Shown: piece after piece, positions 37,664 to 47,793 of the stretch | Layout of the letters: each line of letters opens with the position of its first letter | Numbering within the stretch: position 1 is the first letter of the stretch | Source: Psychromonas arctica DSM 14288 | GTDB lineage: Bacteria > Pseudomonadota > Gammaproteobacteria > Enterobacterales > Psychromonadaceae | Assembly (NCBI RefSeq): GCF_000482725.1 | Contig: NZ_AXWP01000001.1 | Location: 230,460 to 294,459 of the forward strand | Length of the DNA: 64,000 bases | Direction of reading: 5' to 3' | Program-made: the position numbers and the translations under genes | The notes under the pieces: generated by a model | Databases searched by the model: none | What the model saw: the letters and a program-made list of their open reading frames with translations, nothing else | Told to the model about the DNA's origin: nothing

Positions 37664-37694
37664 ATTACCATTTAAACTTAATTAAGGTTCTCTC

Positions 37695-37952
37695 ATGTAT
37701 CAAAAAACAGTAACTATCACTGCGCCAAATGGCCTTCATACTCGTCCTGCTGCACAATTTGTTAAAGAAGCAAAATCATTTGCATCTGACATTTCTGTTG
37801 AAGTTGGCGCCAAATCTGCAAGTGCTAAAAGCCTTTTCAAACTACAAACTTTAGGTTTAACTCAAGGTACATCTGTAAATATCAAAGCTGAAGGCGCAGA
37901 CGAACAAAAAGCTGTTGATACTTTAGTTGAATTAATGGCAACTTTAGTTTAA
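37695..37952 (+). CDS. ptsH: Phosphocarrier protein HPr
   Basis: 85 residues, the same as E. coli HPr. It carries phosphate from enzyme I to sugar-specific EIIA proteins. The phosphorylated histidine lies in [14 protein letters not shown] (His15), and the regulatory-site serine region is [17 protein letters not shown] precedes the ATG. First gene of ptsH-ptsI-crr; ptsI follows 51 bp on. Confidence 0.97.
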   Translation: MYQKTVTITAPNGLHTRPAAQFVKEAKSFASDISVEVGAKSASAKSLFKLQTLGLTQGTSVNIKAEGADEQKAVDTLVELMATLV

Positions 37953-38003
37953 TTCAAAACATCTTTTATTAGATCAAATTCAGTAGTTTTTTAAGGATAG
38001 GTT

Positions 38004-39725
38004 ATGATATCTGGCATACTTGCATCCCCTGGTATTACGTTTGCAAAAGCGTTGTTATTACAAGAAGACGAAATTTCTCTCAATACTGAGAAAGTACGCA
38101 ATATTGAACACGAAATTACTCGATTTGTTGATGGCCGAGCAAAAACTTCAGCTCAACTAGAAATAGTCAAGCAAAAAGCGCTTGAAACATTTGGTGAAGA
38201 GAAAGAAGCTATCTTTGAAGGGCATATAATGCTACTTGAAGATGAAGAGCTTGAAGAAGATATCATCGCCTATATGAAAAAAAATAAGTGCACCGCTGAT
38301 TTCGCAATCAACTCGATTGTGGAAGAGAATGCACAAATGTTACAAGAATTAGATGACCCATATTTACGTGAACGTGCAGCGGATTTCCGTGATATCGGTA
38401 ACCGTTTACTTAAAAATGTATTAGGCATCGAATTAGTTAACTTAAGCGACATTTCAGAAGAAGTTATTTTAATTGCTAATGACTTAACACCTTCTGAGAC
38501 AGCTCAGATTAATCTAGATAAAGTGTTAGGCTTTATTACAGATATTGGTGGTCGTACTTCACATACGTCTATCATGGCGCGTTCATTAGAAATTCCAGCG
38601 ATTGTTGGTACTAATGATATTACTAAATGCGTTAAAAATGGTGACATGATTATTCTTGATGCTTTGAATAATAAAATCATCATTAACCCAAGCAAAGCAC
38701 AACTTGCTGAAGCTAAAGTAGTACGTGATGCATTCTTAGAAGAAAAAGCTGAACTTGCTAAATTAAAAGATCTACCTGCTATGACGTTAGATGGTCATCA
38801 AGTAGAAGTAGGATCCAATGTTGGTTCTGTAAAAGATACCGATGGTGCTAAAAGAAATGGCGCTGAATGTGTTGGTTTATACCGCACAGAATTCTTATTC
38901 ATGGACCGCGATCAACTACCAACTGAAGATGAGCAATTTATTGCTTATAAAGATGTAGTTGAAGCAATGGAAGGTAAACCTTGTATTATCCGTACTATGG
39001 ATATTGGTGGTGATAAAGACTTACCCTACCTAAATCTTCCTGCTGAATTAAACCCATTCTTAGGATGGCGTGCAATTCGAATCTGTTTCGACCGCCCTGA
39101 AATAATGAACCCGCAATTACGTGCTCTACTTCGTGCTTCGGCATTTGGTAAGATCCGTATCATGTTCCCAATGATCATTTCAGTAGAAGAAGTTCGTAAG
39201 CTAAAAGATATTTTAGAACTGTTGAAAACAGAATTGCGTAATGAAAATTTTGCCTTTGATGAAGAAATTGAAATTGGCGTAATGATTGAGACTCCAGCTG
39301 CAGCTGCGATTGCTCATCATTTAATTAAAGAAGTCGACTTCTTCAGTATCGGTACAAACGATTTAACACAATATACACTTGCTGTAGACCGTGGTAATGA
39401 ACTAATTTCTGATCTATATAATCCACTTTCACCTTCAGTGTTAACTATTATTAAGACCGTTATTGATGCTTCACATGCAGCCGGAAAATGGACGGGTATG
39501 TGTGGTGAGTTAGCGGGTGATGAGCATGCAACATTATTGCTATTAGGTATGGGATTAGATGAGTTCTCTATGAGTGCAATCTCAATACCAACTGTGAAAA
39601 AAATTATTCGCAGTACTAATTTTGCGGATGCTAAAGAACTCGCTGATAAAGCTCTTTCAATGGCAACTGCAGCTGAAATTGAAGCCTTAGTTAACGATTT
39701 CAATCGCGCTAAAGGAATTAGTTAA
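38004..39725 (+). CDS. ptsI: PTS enzyme I
   Basis: A 573-residue phosphoenolpyruvate-protein phosphotransferase, close to E. coli (575). The HPr-binding helical domain comes first; the active-site histidine lies in [21 protein letters not shown] (His189 region). The PEP-binding barrel has [57 protein letters not shown] and the catalytic Cys in [16 protein letters not shown] precedes the ATG. In the ptsHI-crr operon. Confidence 0.97.
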   Translation: MISGILASPGITFAKALLLQEDEISLNTEKVRNIEHEITRFVDGRAKTSAQLEIVKQKALETFGEEKEAIFEGHIMLLEDEELEEDIIAYMKKNKCTADFAINSIVEENAQMLQELDDPYLRERAADFRDIGNRLLKNVLGIELVNLSDISEEVILIANDLTPSETAQINLDKVLGFITDIGGRTSHTSIMARSLEIPAIVGTNDITKCVKNGDMIILDALNNKIIINPSKAQLAEAKVVRDAFLEEKAELAKLKDLPAMTLDGHQVEVGSNVGSVKDTDGAKRNGAECVGLYRTEFLFMDRDQLPTEDEQFIAYKDVVEAMEGKPCIIRTMDIGGDKDLPYLNLPAELNPFLGWRAIRICFDRPEIMNPQLRALLRASAFGKIRIMFPMIISVEEVRKLKDILELLKTELRNENFAFDEEIEIGVMIETPAAAAIAHHLIKEVDFFSIGTNDLTQYTLAVDRGNELISDLYNPLSPSVLTIIKTVIDASHAAGKWTGMCGELAGDEHATLLLLGMGLDEFSMSAISIPTVKKIIRSTNFADAKELADKALSMATAAEIEALVNDFNRAKGIS

Positions 39726-39795
39726 CTAATTAATTTTAAAGGTGATATAACATCACCTTTTCTTGCACTTTATCAAATATTCGGAGTTTACTAAT

Positions 39796-40305
39796 ATGGG
39801 TTTTTTTGATTCTTTAAAAAAAGCAGTAACAGGCAATACACAAACAGCTAGTACGATTAATATCATTGCACCACTTTCAGGTGAAATTGTTGCAATTGAA
39901 GATGTGCCAGATGTTGTTTTTGCTGAAAAAATCGTTGGCGACGGTATTGCAATTCGCCCAACAGGCAACAAAATGGTTGCACCTTGTGACGGTGAAATTG
40001 GTAAGATTTTTGAAACAAATCACGCATTCTCATTAGAGTCTGATACGGGTATTGAACTATTTGTTCACTTCGGTATTGATACAGTTGAGTTAAAAGGTGA
40101 AGGTTTCACTCGCATCGCTCAAGAAGGTCAAAAAGTTAAAGCCGGTGATACTATCATCGAGTTTGATTTAGCTTTCTTAACTGCAAAAGCAAAATCAATT
40201 TTAACACCTGTTGTGATCTCAAATATGGATGAGATTAAAGAGCTACAAAAAATGTCTGGTACTGTTGAAGTAGCAACGGATGTAGTATTAAAAATAGTTA
40301 AATAA
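39796..40305 (+). CDS. crr: PTS glucose-type EIIA component
   Basis: 169 residues, the same as E. coli EIIA-Glc. It passes phosphate from HPr to the glucose IIBC protein and also regulates adenylate cyclase and permeases. Motifs: [17 protein letters not shown], the histidines in [20 protein letters not shown] and an N-terminal amphipathic stretch [16 protein letters not shown] 39796 has GGAG nine bases upstream and matches the family length; an upstream frame to 39763 is spurious. Confidence 0.96.
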   Translation: MGFFDSLKKAVTGNTQTASTINIIAPLSGEIVAIEDVPDVVFAEKIVGDGIAIRPTGNKMVAPCDGEIGKIFETNHAFSLESDTGIELFVHFGIDTVELKGEGFTRIAQEGQKVKAGDTIIEFDLAFLTAKAKSILTPVVISNMDEIKELQKMSGTVEVATDVVLKIVK

Positions 40306-40335
40306 TCTTTTTAATTATTTAGATGTTTTCTTATT

Positions 40336-40360
40336 AAGAGTCGCTTAGACGGCTCTTTTG
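40336..40360 (+). terminator. Terminator of ptsHI-crr
   Basis: AAGAGTCG-CTTAGA-CGGCTCTTTT hairpin with one G-T pair, 30 bp after the crr stop. Confidence 0.75.
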
Positions 40361-40558
40361 TTCTCTGCATTTTTAGCATTAACAATTTACTGATCTCCCA
40401 TAATTACGCTTTAATAATTCTTTTTAAATACCCTTATCATTCAATATACACATACCATCCAGATCATGGGGGGCATATTCATCGCTATATATTTTTCTTC
40501 TCCTCCCTTACTTGTTACAATCCCCTATCTTTTTTATTCTAATACTTAAGTGCTTCTT

Positions 40559-40909
40559 ATGAATACAATAATGTACGGTATCCCAAATTGCGACACGATT
40601 AAAAAAGCCCAAAAATGGCTTAATGAAAATAATATCTCGTTTACTTTCCATGATTACCGTAAAGATGGTTTAGATAACGAATTACTAGAACAGTTTTATC
40701 AAGTTGCAAGTTGGGATCAATTACTCAATAAGCGCAGTACTAGTTATCGAGCTCTGACTGAAGAACAAAAATCATCACTTGATGCAAAGACTGTTAGTCC
40801 ACTTTTTCTTGCATCACCAACACTGATAAAACGACCACTAGTGATCCACAATAACGTGGCCATCATTGGATTTAACGTTAACAACTATCAACAATTTTTT
40901 GCTGTATAA
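40559..40909 (+). CDS. yffB: ArsC/Spx-family thioredoxin-fold protein YffB
   Basis: About 116 residues of the YffB family: MYGIPNCDTIKKAQKWL (single conserved Cys), FHDYRKDGLD, LLNKRSTSYRALTEEQ and a terminal KRPLVIHNNVAIIGFN. A glutathione-dependent reductase role has been proposed; the substrate is unknown. It lies nine bases before dapE, as in E. coli. ATG 40559 is preferred over GTG 40550 because it aligns with family starts; the ribosome site is weak in both cases. Confidence 0.88.
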   Translation: MNTIMYGIPNCDTIKKAQKWLNENNISFTFHDYRKDGLDNELLEQFYQVASWDQLLNKRSTSYRALTEEQKSSLDAKTVSPLFLASPTLIKRPLVIHNNVAIIGFNVNNYQQFFAV

Positions 40910-40918
40910 GGAAATACA

Positions 40919-42052
40919 ATGACTCATTCCCCAGTGGTAAGCCTGTTACAGGATTTAATCAGCCGTCGTTCAGTGACACCTGAAGATGCAGGATGCCAAG
41001 ACTTATTAATTTCACGTCTTGAAAAACTAGGCTTTGTCTGCGAAACCATGGAATTTGAAGATACGTTAAACCTGTGGGCAAGAAGAGGAACTAAAGCACC
41101 ATTGTTTTGTTTTGCAGGCCATACTGACGTTGTGCCGACCGGTCCTGAGAGTAAATGGGCAACCCCTCCATTTGAACCGACTATCATTGATGGTATGTTA
41201 TATGGACGCGGTGCAGCCGACATGAAAAGTGGTATCGCTTGTTTTATGTTAGGACTCGAAGCTTTCATTGAAGAACATCAAGATCATAAAGGTTCTATTG
41301 CATTGCTTATAACCAGTGATGAAGAAGGTCCATTTATCAACGGGACAACGCGTGTTATTGATGTGTTAGAAGCAAGAAATGAAAAAATTGATTACTGTAT
41401 CGTTGGTGAACCTTCAAGCACCAACCATGTTGGCGATATTATTAAAAATGGTCGACGTGGTTCATTAACGGCAGATATTACCTTCAAAGGCACACAGGGA
41501 CATGTTGCTTATCCACATCTCGTTAATAATCCGATTCACCTTGCGGCACCTACCTTAACTGAATTAGTACAAACAGAATGGGATAAAGGCAATCAATACT
41601 TTCCTGCAACTAGCTTTCAAATTACCAATTTCAACTCTGGCACAGGTGCAAGCAACGTAGTGCCAGGTGATGCGGTGGTACAGTGTAACTTCCGCTATTC
41701 AACAGAGTTAACAGCGGATATGATTACAGATAAAGTAGAAAGAATCCTCAATAAAGCAGGGTTTGAGTATGAAATTCACTGGACTTATAATGGGCAGCCT
41801 TTCATTACCGAACCAGGATCATTAACCGATGCAGTTGCACAAGCTATTTTAGCAACCAACGGTATCACTACTGAACTATCCACCAGTGGCGGAACATCTG
41901 ATGCACGCTTTATTGCGCCTACAGGTGCGCAGGTTGTCGAGTTAGGGCCTATTAATGCCACTATTCATAAAGTTAATGAATCAACCAATGTGCAACAACT
42001 TGATGAGCTTGTAGATATTTTTAAACTGACCTTGAAAAATTTATTAGCATGA
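40919..42052 (+). CDS. dapE: Succinyl-diaminopimelate desuccinylase
   Basis: A 377-residue M20-type di-zinc hydrolase that frees diaminopimelate in lysine and cell-wall synthesis. Metal and catalytic motifs: [34 protein letters not shown] (catalytic Glu), [10 protein letters not shown] and the C-terminal [11 protein letters not shown] and VGx-like [20 protein letters not shown] precedes the ATG. Its stop overlaps the start of the M15 peptidase gene by four bases (ATGA). Confidence 0.95.
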   Translation: MTHSPVVSLLQDLISRRSVTPEDAGCQDLLISRLEKLGFVCETMEFEDTLNLWARRGTKAPLFCFAGHTDVVPTGPESKWATPPFEPTIIDGMLYGRGAADMKSGIACFMLGLEAFIEEHQDHKGSIALLITSDEEGPFINGTTRVIDVLEARNEKIDYCIVGEPSSTNHVGDIIKNGRRGSLTADITFKGTQGHVAYPHLVNNPIHLAAPTLTELVQTEWDKGNQYFPATSFQITNFNSGTGASNVVPGDAVVQCNFRYSTELTADMITDKVERILNKAGFEYEIHWTYNGQPFITEPGSLTDAVAQAILATNGITTELSTSGGTSDARFIAPTGAQVVELGPINATIHKVNESTNVQQLDELVDIFKLTLKNLLA

Positions 42053-42735
42053 GCCCAACAACCATGACCCCAATGCAGTTAACCGGACAGGTACAAACAC
42101 ATCTTATAGAGTTTGCACCTAACCGATTACTGCATAAACAAGTCATTGCTGATTTTTCCGCTCTTCAACAGGCCGCGAAACGTGATGGGTTTACATTACA
42201 TATTGCCAGCGCGTTTCGTAGTTTTGAGCGTCAGTTGCTCATTTGGAATAAAAAATATGCAGGTCTCACTCCTATTTTAGATAAACATGAAATTGCAATA
42301 CAGAGTGATAAGATCAGTGAGATAGACAAATTATATAAAATATTACATTGGTCCGCATTACCTTCTGCCAGTCGTCATCACTGGGGCACGGATATAGATG
42401 TTTATGACCCCACTTTACTGCCCGCTGAACAATCTTTACAGCTACAAAAAAGTGAATATTCAGAGGGTGGTTACTTCTCAGAACTAACGGCATGGCTAAG
42501 TAATAATATTGAACAATTTGGTTTTTATCGGCCTTATCAGTATGACCAAGGAGGTGTTGCACAAGAACCTTGGCATATCAGTTATTTCCCTTTGGCTGAT
42601 GATTTTTTATCACAACTGGATTTAGATCTTATTTCCAACACCTTAAAGCAATATACTGTTCAAGGTGGATCGCTAATTCAGCAAGAGTTGCCTACCATAT
42701 ATAAACAATATATTTGCAATATAAACACACGGTAA
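42049..42735 (+). CDS. M15-family (VanY-like) D,D-carboxypeptidase
   Basis: A 228-residue zinc peptidase-like protein: [19 protein letters not shown], then [14 protein letters not shown] (SxHxxGxAxD-type metal motif) and PWHISYFPL (His ligand), the M15 pattern for trimming D-Ala from peptidoglycan stem peptides. I see no signal peptide, so location and substrate are uncertain. Translational overlap with dapE ties it to diaminopimelate/peptidoglycan metabolism, an inference from context. Confidence 0.85.
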   Translation: MSPTTMTPMQLTGQVQTHLIEFAPNRLLHKQVIADFSALQQAAKRDGFTLHIASAFRSFERQLLIWNKKYAGLTPILDKHEIAIQSDKISEIDKLYKILHWSALPSASRHHWGTDIDVYDPTLLPAEQSLQLQKSEYSEGGYFSELTAWLSNNIEQFGFYRPYQYDQGGVAQEPWHISYFPLADDFLSQLDLDLISNTLKQYTVQGGSLIQQELPTIYKQYICNINTR

Positions 42736-42756
42736 GTATCCACTAAAGGAATAATC

Positions 42757-43143
42757 ATGTCTGAACGTCGTAAATTTTCACGTATAAACTTCCAATGTCA
42801 TTGTTCACTCATTTTTGATCAAGAAATTGCTACACATGACTTTGATGCTTCACTGGTAGATATCTCATTTAATGGCGCATTAGTTGCCGTTAATGCCTTT
42901 GCACCGGATCTAAATCAACAACAGGTTCAGGTCATTCTTGCGCTTGAAGGCTCTGATGTACAACTACTACTAAATGGCACAGTGAGCCATCAACAAGATC
43001 AACTTTTAGGTATTCACTTTACTAAAACTGAGCTAGAAACGATGTCACATTTAAAACGATTGATTGAGCTTAATTTAGGTAATCATGATGAAATGCACAG
43101 GGAGTTCGAACAGTTAATTGAAATGCATATTGCAGAGAATTAA
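42757..43143 (+). CDS. PilZ-domain cyclic di-GMP-binding protein
   Basis: 128 residues, a single PilZ domain. RRKFSRINF at the N-terminus carries the RxxxR motif, and DISFNGALV carries the D/NxSxxG motif that together bind c-di-GMP. The C-terminal helix (HREFEQLIEMHIAEN) is extra. It lies 21 bp after the M15 peptidase with its own AAGGA, probably in the yffB-dapE transcript. Target unknown; the GGDEF protein at 7.2-8.2 kb could supply its ligand. Confidence 0.88.
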   Translation: MSERRKFSRINFQCHCSLIFDQEIATHDFDASLVDISFNGALVAVNAFAPDLNQQQVQVILALEGSDVQLLLNGTVSHQQDQLLGIHFTKTELETMSHLKRLIELNLGNHDEMHREFEQLIEMHIAEN

Positions 43144-43344
43144 CCTGCTCTCTACCTATTAAAGATAGTTTTTATGATGGTTTAGCAGCCATCAACGAGT
43201 CGTATAAATGTTTAGTATTACTAGACATTCATACTTTACTTTTAATCGACTTGTACTTAAAGGATGAAAGTAAAGCGGAGATTGACTAAAAGCAGTAAAC
43301 TAAACAGTATTAAATTGTTTAATTCACTGCTCAATCAATAAAAG

Positions 43345-43827
43345 TTAGTCTTTAAAGTTATTAAATTGAAAACCCATTCCTAGATCACACTCTTTTACCA
43401 AGCGCATTGCTTGTTGCAGATCATCTCGTTTTTTTCCCGTAACACGTAGTTGATCACCCTGGATCGAAACCTGAACTTTAATTTTACTGTCTTTAATTAA
43501 TTTAACTAATTTCTTTGCAGTAGGTTGATCAACCCCTACTTTAAACTTAACTGTTTGAGACCAAAACTTACCCGATTGGTCACATTTATCAGGATCCATT
43601 GCACGTGTATCGATATTACGCTTAACTAAATTAGCTCGTAACATGTCGCGTAATGAACTAATTTGCATTTCTGCTTCTGCTTCTAATTTAACAACTTCTT
43701 TGTTTAGCGTTATAGATGCTTTTACACCACGAAAATCGTAACGTGTACCGAGCTCACGACTGGTGTTATCGACTGCATTTTTAACTTCCACTAAATCAAC
43801 TTCTGAAACGATATCAAATGAAGGCAT
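43345..43827 (-). CDS. yajQ: YajQ family nucleotide-binding protein
   Basis: 160 residues, two RNP-like folds: [52 protein letters not shown] and [20 protein letters not shown] match YajQ throughout. Members bind nucleotides, and in Xanthomonas c-di-GMP, with roles in gene regulation. AAGGAAC precedes the ATG. Divergent from panE, which neighbours yajQ in E. coli as well. Confidence 0.93.
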   Translation of the reverse strand: MPSFDIVSEVDLVEVKNAVDNTSRELGTRYDFRGVKASITLNKEVVKLEAEAEMQISSLRDMLRANLVKRNIDTRAMDPDKCDQSGKFWSQTVKFKVGVDQPTAKKLVKLIKDSKIKVQVSIQGDQLRVTGKKRDDLQQAMRLVKECDLGMGFQFNNFKD

Positions 43828-44017
43828 TTTTGTTCCTTAATAAACAATTAAAATAATTAATAGCAAATTTACCAGAAAACCTCGCTAGCATCTATCACCC
43901 TACTGGACTTTGTTTAGGTATCTCTTAGGTTGATGCCATCTCTTGGACTGCAATGTGCTCTCTGGGTCATTTTTAGTCAATCATTGAGTCTTGTACAAGA
44001 TTGATTAGTAACGGGTA

Positions 44018-44046
44018 TAATACCAACTCCGCTAACTAACTGATCA
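44018..44046. repeat. Second copy of the TAATACCAAC repeat end
   Basis: TAATACCAACTCCGCTAAC and the next ten bases match 33532-33560 with three or four changes. It lies just before the larger element at 44067, within the gene-free 43.83-44.38 kb stretch. Confidence 0.7.
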
Positions 44047-44066
44047 TTAAATTAACGGGATTGATA

Positions 44067-44329
44067 TATACCCATGCTACCTCAAGATGCAAAGTCAGCA
44101 AGGTAAATTGTACCGAGATGCTAGGCATAAAATTGAAGTATAGTTATTCTACATAGAGATTTTATAACAACGCAGATTGGTGCAAGTTGCCTTGCCCTAC
44201 GGGGCGCAACCTCGAAAATCAGCCCTGCGTTGCAACAATCAAAAAGGGAATAACCATTACCTCATGTTGCGCCTTGCTCTGGTATCCGAGGTTTCGCCTG
44301 ACAAAGCATCTTGAGGTGGCACGGGTATA
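44067..44329. repeat. MITE-like intergenic element of 263 bp with 24-bp terminal inverted repeats
   Basis: The left end TATACCCATGCTACCTCAAG (44067 on, continuing ATGC) pairs with the right end GCATCTTGAGGTGGCACGGG (44306 on, continuing TATA). The outermost TATA may be part of a duplicated target. Inside, CTTGCCCTACGGGGC and TTGCAACAATCAAAAAGGG recur inverted in 22922-23325. It sits upstream of panE and may carry part of its leader. No protein is encoded. Confidence 0.8.
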
Positions 44330-44379
44330 ATAAGGCAAAGTAAGCAGAAAATAATGACATGATAGAGGTAAGAGCAAGT

Positions 44380-45354
44380 ATGATTCAAATTATTGGTGCT
44401 GGGGCAATCGGCTGTTTATGGCTGGCAAAACTACAACAGTCAGGCAGCGTTTGTCACCTTGTTTCTAGATCAAAAACCACAAACTTAACCTTACAGTTTA
44501 CAGATTTATCTGGTGAGCAAAGTTTACTTACTGTTTCCATTAGTCAACGGCTATTAAATACAAGCGCGGAGCAGAAAAGAAGTACTATTCTAGTTTGTGT
44601 CAAAGCACAGCACGTTGTCTCTGCTTTATTAGCACAGCAACAATATATAGATAAAAAACAAACACTTATTTTGATGCATAATGGTTATGGTTGTGCAGAA
44701 AAAGTACGTAAACACTTCCCAAATAATCCAATCATCTGTGCGACTACGGCAAATGCAAGTTTACTCAATGCACCTCTCGATATTACGCACACAGGAATTG
44801 GTCCTACTTACCTAGGTCCTTTTACAGATTTAGCGGCAGTGAAGGCTCAAACAAAGGAAAAGGGACAATCAGCAACGCAGCTGCAGCATATTTTAATACC
44901 TGTTATTGAGCCACTGCAACAAGCAATGCCAGACGTATGTTGGAGTGAAGACATTGTCAAAAAATGTTGGCTAAAGTTAGCCATCAATGCTGTTATTAAC
45001 CCCTTAACGGCAATTCACCAAATACAAAATGGAAAATTGAAATATTCTGAATATACTGTTGTCATTCAATCTCTAGTTGCAGAAATTGTTGCCATTGCCA
45101 AAGCAGAACATATTGATTTTGAATTACTCACTTTGCAGCAAAGCATCGATCAAGTAATCTTAGCAACAGCAAAAAACTTTTCATCAATGAACCGTGACAT
45201 TTTTTATCATAGGCCGACTGAAATCGAATTTATTAATGGTTATTTAATCAAAAAGGCACAACAACATAACCTTGAGGCGCCTCTTTTACATGAGTTATAC
45301 AATAAAGTTAAAGTGTTGGAGAATCGCTCAGCAATTGCTGAAGATAAGTATTAA
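44380..45354 (+). CDS. panE: 2-dehydropantoate 2-reductase
   Basis: A 324-residue NADPH-dependent enzyme making pantoate for coenzyme A. Motifs: MIQIIGAGAIGCLWLAKL (Rossmann GxGxxG), LVCVKAQHV, LMHNGYGCAEKV, the catalytic lysine in KKCWLKLAINAVINPLTAIH, and FSSMNRDIFYHRPTEIEFINGYL. ATG 44380 fits the family start and has AAGAG/GAGG upstream; ATG 44359 is less likely. Its 3' end overlaps the convergent LPP20 gene by 47 bp. Confidence 0.9.
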   Translation: MIQIIGAGAIGCLWLAKLQQSGSVCHLVSRSKTTNLTLQFTDLSGEQSLLTVSISQRLLNTSAEQKRSTILVCVKAQHVVSALLAQQQYIDKKQTLILMHNGYGCAEKVRKHFPNNPIICATTANASLLNAPLDITHTGIGPTYLGPFTDLAAVKAQTKEKGQSATQLQHILIPVIEPLQQAMPDVCWSEDIVKKCWLKLAINAVINPLTAIHQIQNGKLKYSEYTVVIQSLVAEIVAIAKAEHIDFELLTLQQSIDQVILATAKNFSSMNRDIFYHRPTEIEFINGYLIKKAQQHNLEAPLLHELYNKVKVLENRSAIAEDKY

Positions 45355-46315
45355 TATGCTCGTTTAGCTTATCTCTTAAACGCAGCTCCAATAACTCTGG
45401 TTGCTGCGAAGACACTTTAATTGGCCAACGTTTACGGCTAATCACTTTTCCATTTTCTGAAAAACTCAGTTCGTAACTTCCACGTAACCAGTACCATTGT
45501 TCGAGACGCGTTGGTTTAGTCACATCAATCGAGCTTGATAATTGTAAACTTGATATATCAACAACTTTCACTCCCAATGTTGATAATCCTGCTTGTAATA
45601 AACTGCTATCTGTCTCGCTATCATCAGCAACGCTAACCTCTAAGGAAGCTAAGCTATTACGTATTAACTGTTCAATGTCTTGGCTAGAAACCTCAATAGG
45701 AATACCGCGTCCTCTAATATATGCTAGCTGTAAATCAGCCATTTTGCGCGAAACTTGCAGATCTCTAGCATTTCGTAATGCGTTAACGGCTAAAATAGAA
45801 TTGGGTGCGGTATTACGACTATACTCTATCAGCTTAAGCGCCTCTTGATCCGCTTCCATAATTACTTCTGTAAGGTTTTGTGCGGCACTAATCTTATGCA
45901 GCACTGCTAGCGCATAATATTCACCACTTGGGCTCAACCAAGTCTGTTTTATTTCAACGCCTGCAATTGCTTGATTTGTTTCCGTAGCAATATTACGTTG
46001 TAAACTGCTCGAACTCTCCATAGTGACACCTAAAGCACTTTCATTTTTGATTGCCTCGGTCAATGTATGTGTTTCAGCTTTGACATTAACGGAAAATATT
46101 TCAACCAAATTAGCAACCGCATTTTTACCCGCAAGTGTTCTACTTGATGCTTGTCCCACAGCCGTTAAATAGACATTACTTGGATAAGTAGTTTGCGCAT
46201 GGTCAATCCAATCCGGTCGTTGTTTGTTATCTTGCTCTAGATCGCTCGATGATGAGCAAGCGGCAATAAATAACATTGATAATAAAATAGGTATCGAGAA
46301 GGTTATTTTGTTCAT
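45308..46315 (-). CDS. LPP20-family lipoprotein
   Basis: 335 residues with a lipoprotein signal peptide (ILLSMLFIAACSS, Cys20). The mature part begins RPDWIDHAQTTYPSNVYLTA, then VGQASSRTLAGKNAVANLVE, the LPP20 pattern of an NPxWI...GxG...A..A module. The remainder is a long alpha/beta region (residues 150-335) with no known activity. It is third in a lipoprotein series with the 414-residue protein and LpoB, so a cell-envelope role is inferred. It overlaps panE by 47 bp at the 3' ends. Confidence 0.8.
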   Translation of the reverse strand: MNKITFSIPILLSMLFIAACSSSSDLEQDNKQRPDWIDHAQTTYPSNVYLTAVGQASSRTLAGKNAVANLVEIFSVNVKAETHTLTEAIKNESALGVTMESSSSLQRNIATETNQAIAGVEIKQTWLSPSGEYYALAVLHKISAAQNLTEVIMEADQEALKLIEYSRNTAPNSILAVNALRNARDLQVSRKMADLQLAYIRGRGIPIEVSSQDIEQLIRNSLASLEVSVADDSETDSSLLQAGLSTLGVKVVDISSLQLSSSIDVTKPTRLEQWYWLRGSYELSFSENGKVISRKRWPIKVSSQQPELLELRLRDKLNEHINTYLQQLLSDSPTL

Positions 46316-46396
46316 AAAAACTCCATAAAATTGAATCAGTAAAAACGATTGAATAAAAAATTTAATCCTGTCCTACGAGCCGTAATATATTTTATA

Positions 46397-47641
46397 TCAT
46401 TGCTCATAATGGAACACTTTATCGGACAATCCTGTACTTAAAATGACATGCTGCTTTAACGCGGCTAATTCCACGACACTATCACCTTGATGATTGGTTG
46501 ATACAACAATATGATCAGCATCTGTTTCTAGATAACTAAACTGTATGGTTGCAGGTAACATATTCCAACTTCTCAAATCAGCTACCTCACTAAATATCGT
46601 TGCTAAGTTTGCTAGTATCCCCAAGATTGGATCTTTATCTTGCGCTTCCTTAACCAGTTGATATTTAGCAATAGCGCGCGTCGTTGTTAACAATAAAATG
46701 GAGGGATATTCTTTATCTAAATCTTCTCGTACTAGCTTATCTACATTTTCTACCACTTCACTGTTGATTTTCTGCTCATTGTCATTAATTTGATTGTGCT
46801 GATCTCGGTGCTGAACACTTGTGTAAGCAGGCATCGAAACTCTGACAATTTGCTTGCCATTAAAACTAGGAACCGCGAGACTTTGTTGCACTTTATTTGA
46901 AACAACCCCATCAAAATAAAGACCGAATACTTGGTGCTTTTTTTGCCTTACTTGCTTTAATTTACTCAGTACTGGATATTGTTTACTGTAATATTGGTAT
47001 TGCGTGTCGTTGCCCATTTTATCACTCATGCGCAATAGGCCTAACTTCAATCCTCGAGGTAAGCTTATGTTACGTTCTTTGAGTATTTTCTCCGCTAATT
47101 GATAGCTAATAAATGCATTAGAACGTTCATCCAGTAACTCATAAATAATTGCAGACAACAAATGGGTACTGGCCAATTGACCATTCAAGGAGTCACTTTG
47201 TGCTAATTTTTTCATTTCAACATCGGCTTGCAGCATTTCAACACGAGCATCATCTATGCCGTTGTTAAATAAATAACTCAATGCCAACATGTTATGCACC
47301 ATCACACGATCCGTAGGGTAGCCGCTGTAACGCCTAAATGTTTCATTGACTGTACCGGCAGCAACATTCTCCGAAATAGATGTTGCTTGTAATGAGAGCA
47401 TTTCATTTTTTGCTTTTAATAAAGAATCTATTGATAACTCAAATTCACCGGAAAGTAACTGCAAATAGCCTAGATTCAAATAGTACTGTGCAAAATCAGA
47501 TTGATCGGGCTCTTTCTCACTCAGTATTGAGAGGATTTTTTCTGGGGGTTCTTGTTGAAGTTGGTTAGCCAGTTTAATATTGTTATGTTGAGCTGCGCAG
47601 CCCGATAATAAGCATAAAAGAACAAACATTATTTTGTGCAT
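46397..47641 (-). CDS. TPR-like lipoprotein (COG3014-type)
   Basis: 414 residues with a short lipoprotein signal (MFVLLCLLSGCAAQ, Cys15). Residues 35-220 are helical with tetratricopeptide-like spacing (YYLNLGYLQLLSGEFELSID, MVHNMLALSYLFNNGIDDAR). The C-terminal half has extended segments and IVRVSMPAYTSV, resembling an uncharacterised family found beside LpoB genes in vibrios. Function unknown. It is 81 bp upstream of the LPP20 gene and follows lpoB. Confidence 0.7.
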   Translation of the reverse strand: MHKIMFVLLCLLSGCAAQHNNIKLANQLQQEPPEKILSILSEKEPDQSDFAQYYLNLGYLQLLSGEFELSIDSLLKAKNEMLSLQATSISENVAAGTVNETFRRYSGYPTDRVMVHNMLALSYLFNNGIDDARVEMLQADVEMKKLAQSDSLNGQLASTHLLSAIIYELLDERSNAFISYQLAEKILKERNISLPRGLKLGLLRMSDKMGNDTQYQYYSKQYPVLSKLKQVRQKKHQVFGLYFDGVVSNKVQQSLAVPSFNGKQIVRVSMPAYTSVQHRDQHNQINDNEQKINSEVVENVDKLVREDLDKEYPSILLLTTTRAIAKYQLVKEAQDKDPILGILANLATIFSEVADLRSWNMLPATIQFSYLETDADHIVVSTNHQGDSVVELAALKQHVILSTGLSDKVFHYEQ

Positions 47642-47689
47642 AAAGAGACCACTTTCAAATTAAATAAGCGCTAAGTAGAGCTTAATTAG

Positions 47690-47774
47690 ATATACCCATT
47701 ATATTCAACATAGGACATCAGCAAGCTGAGTGTGCACAGGTGCTAGTATAACGTTGTCTATCTAACGGGTATAT
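47690..47774. repeat. Short inverted-repeat element of 85 bp
   Basis: ATATACCC (47690-47697) and GGGTATAT (47767-47774) are perfect inverted ends, resembling the outer ends of the element at 44067-44329. The interior differs. It may be a much reduced member of the same family, lying between lpoB and the TPR-like lipoprotein gene. Confidence 0.5.
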
Positions 47775-47793
47775 GAATGTCGATTGAATATGC

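Noticed and set aside
39317-39703. 128-codon minus-strand frame in ptsI
   Set aside because: Antisense shadow of a clear ptsI coding region.
43172-43197. Hairpin TGATGG...CCATCA after the PilZ gene as a terminator
   Set aside because: No T-run follows the stem; termination is not supported.
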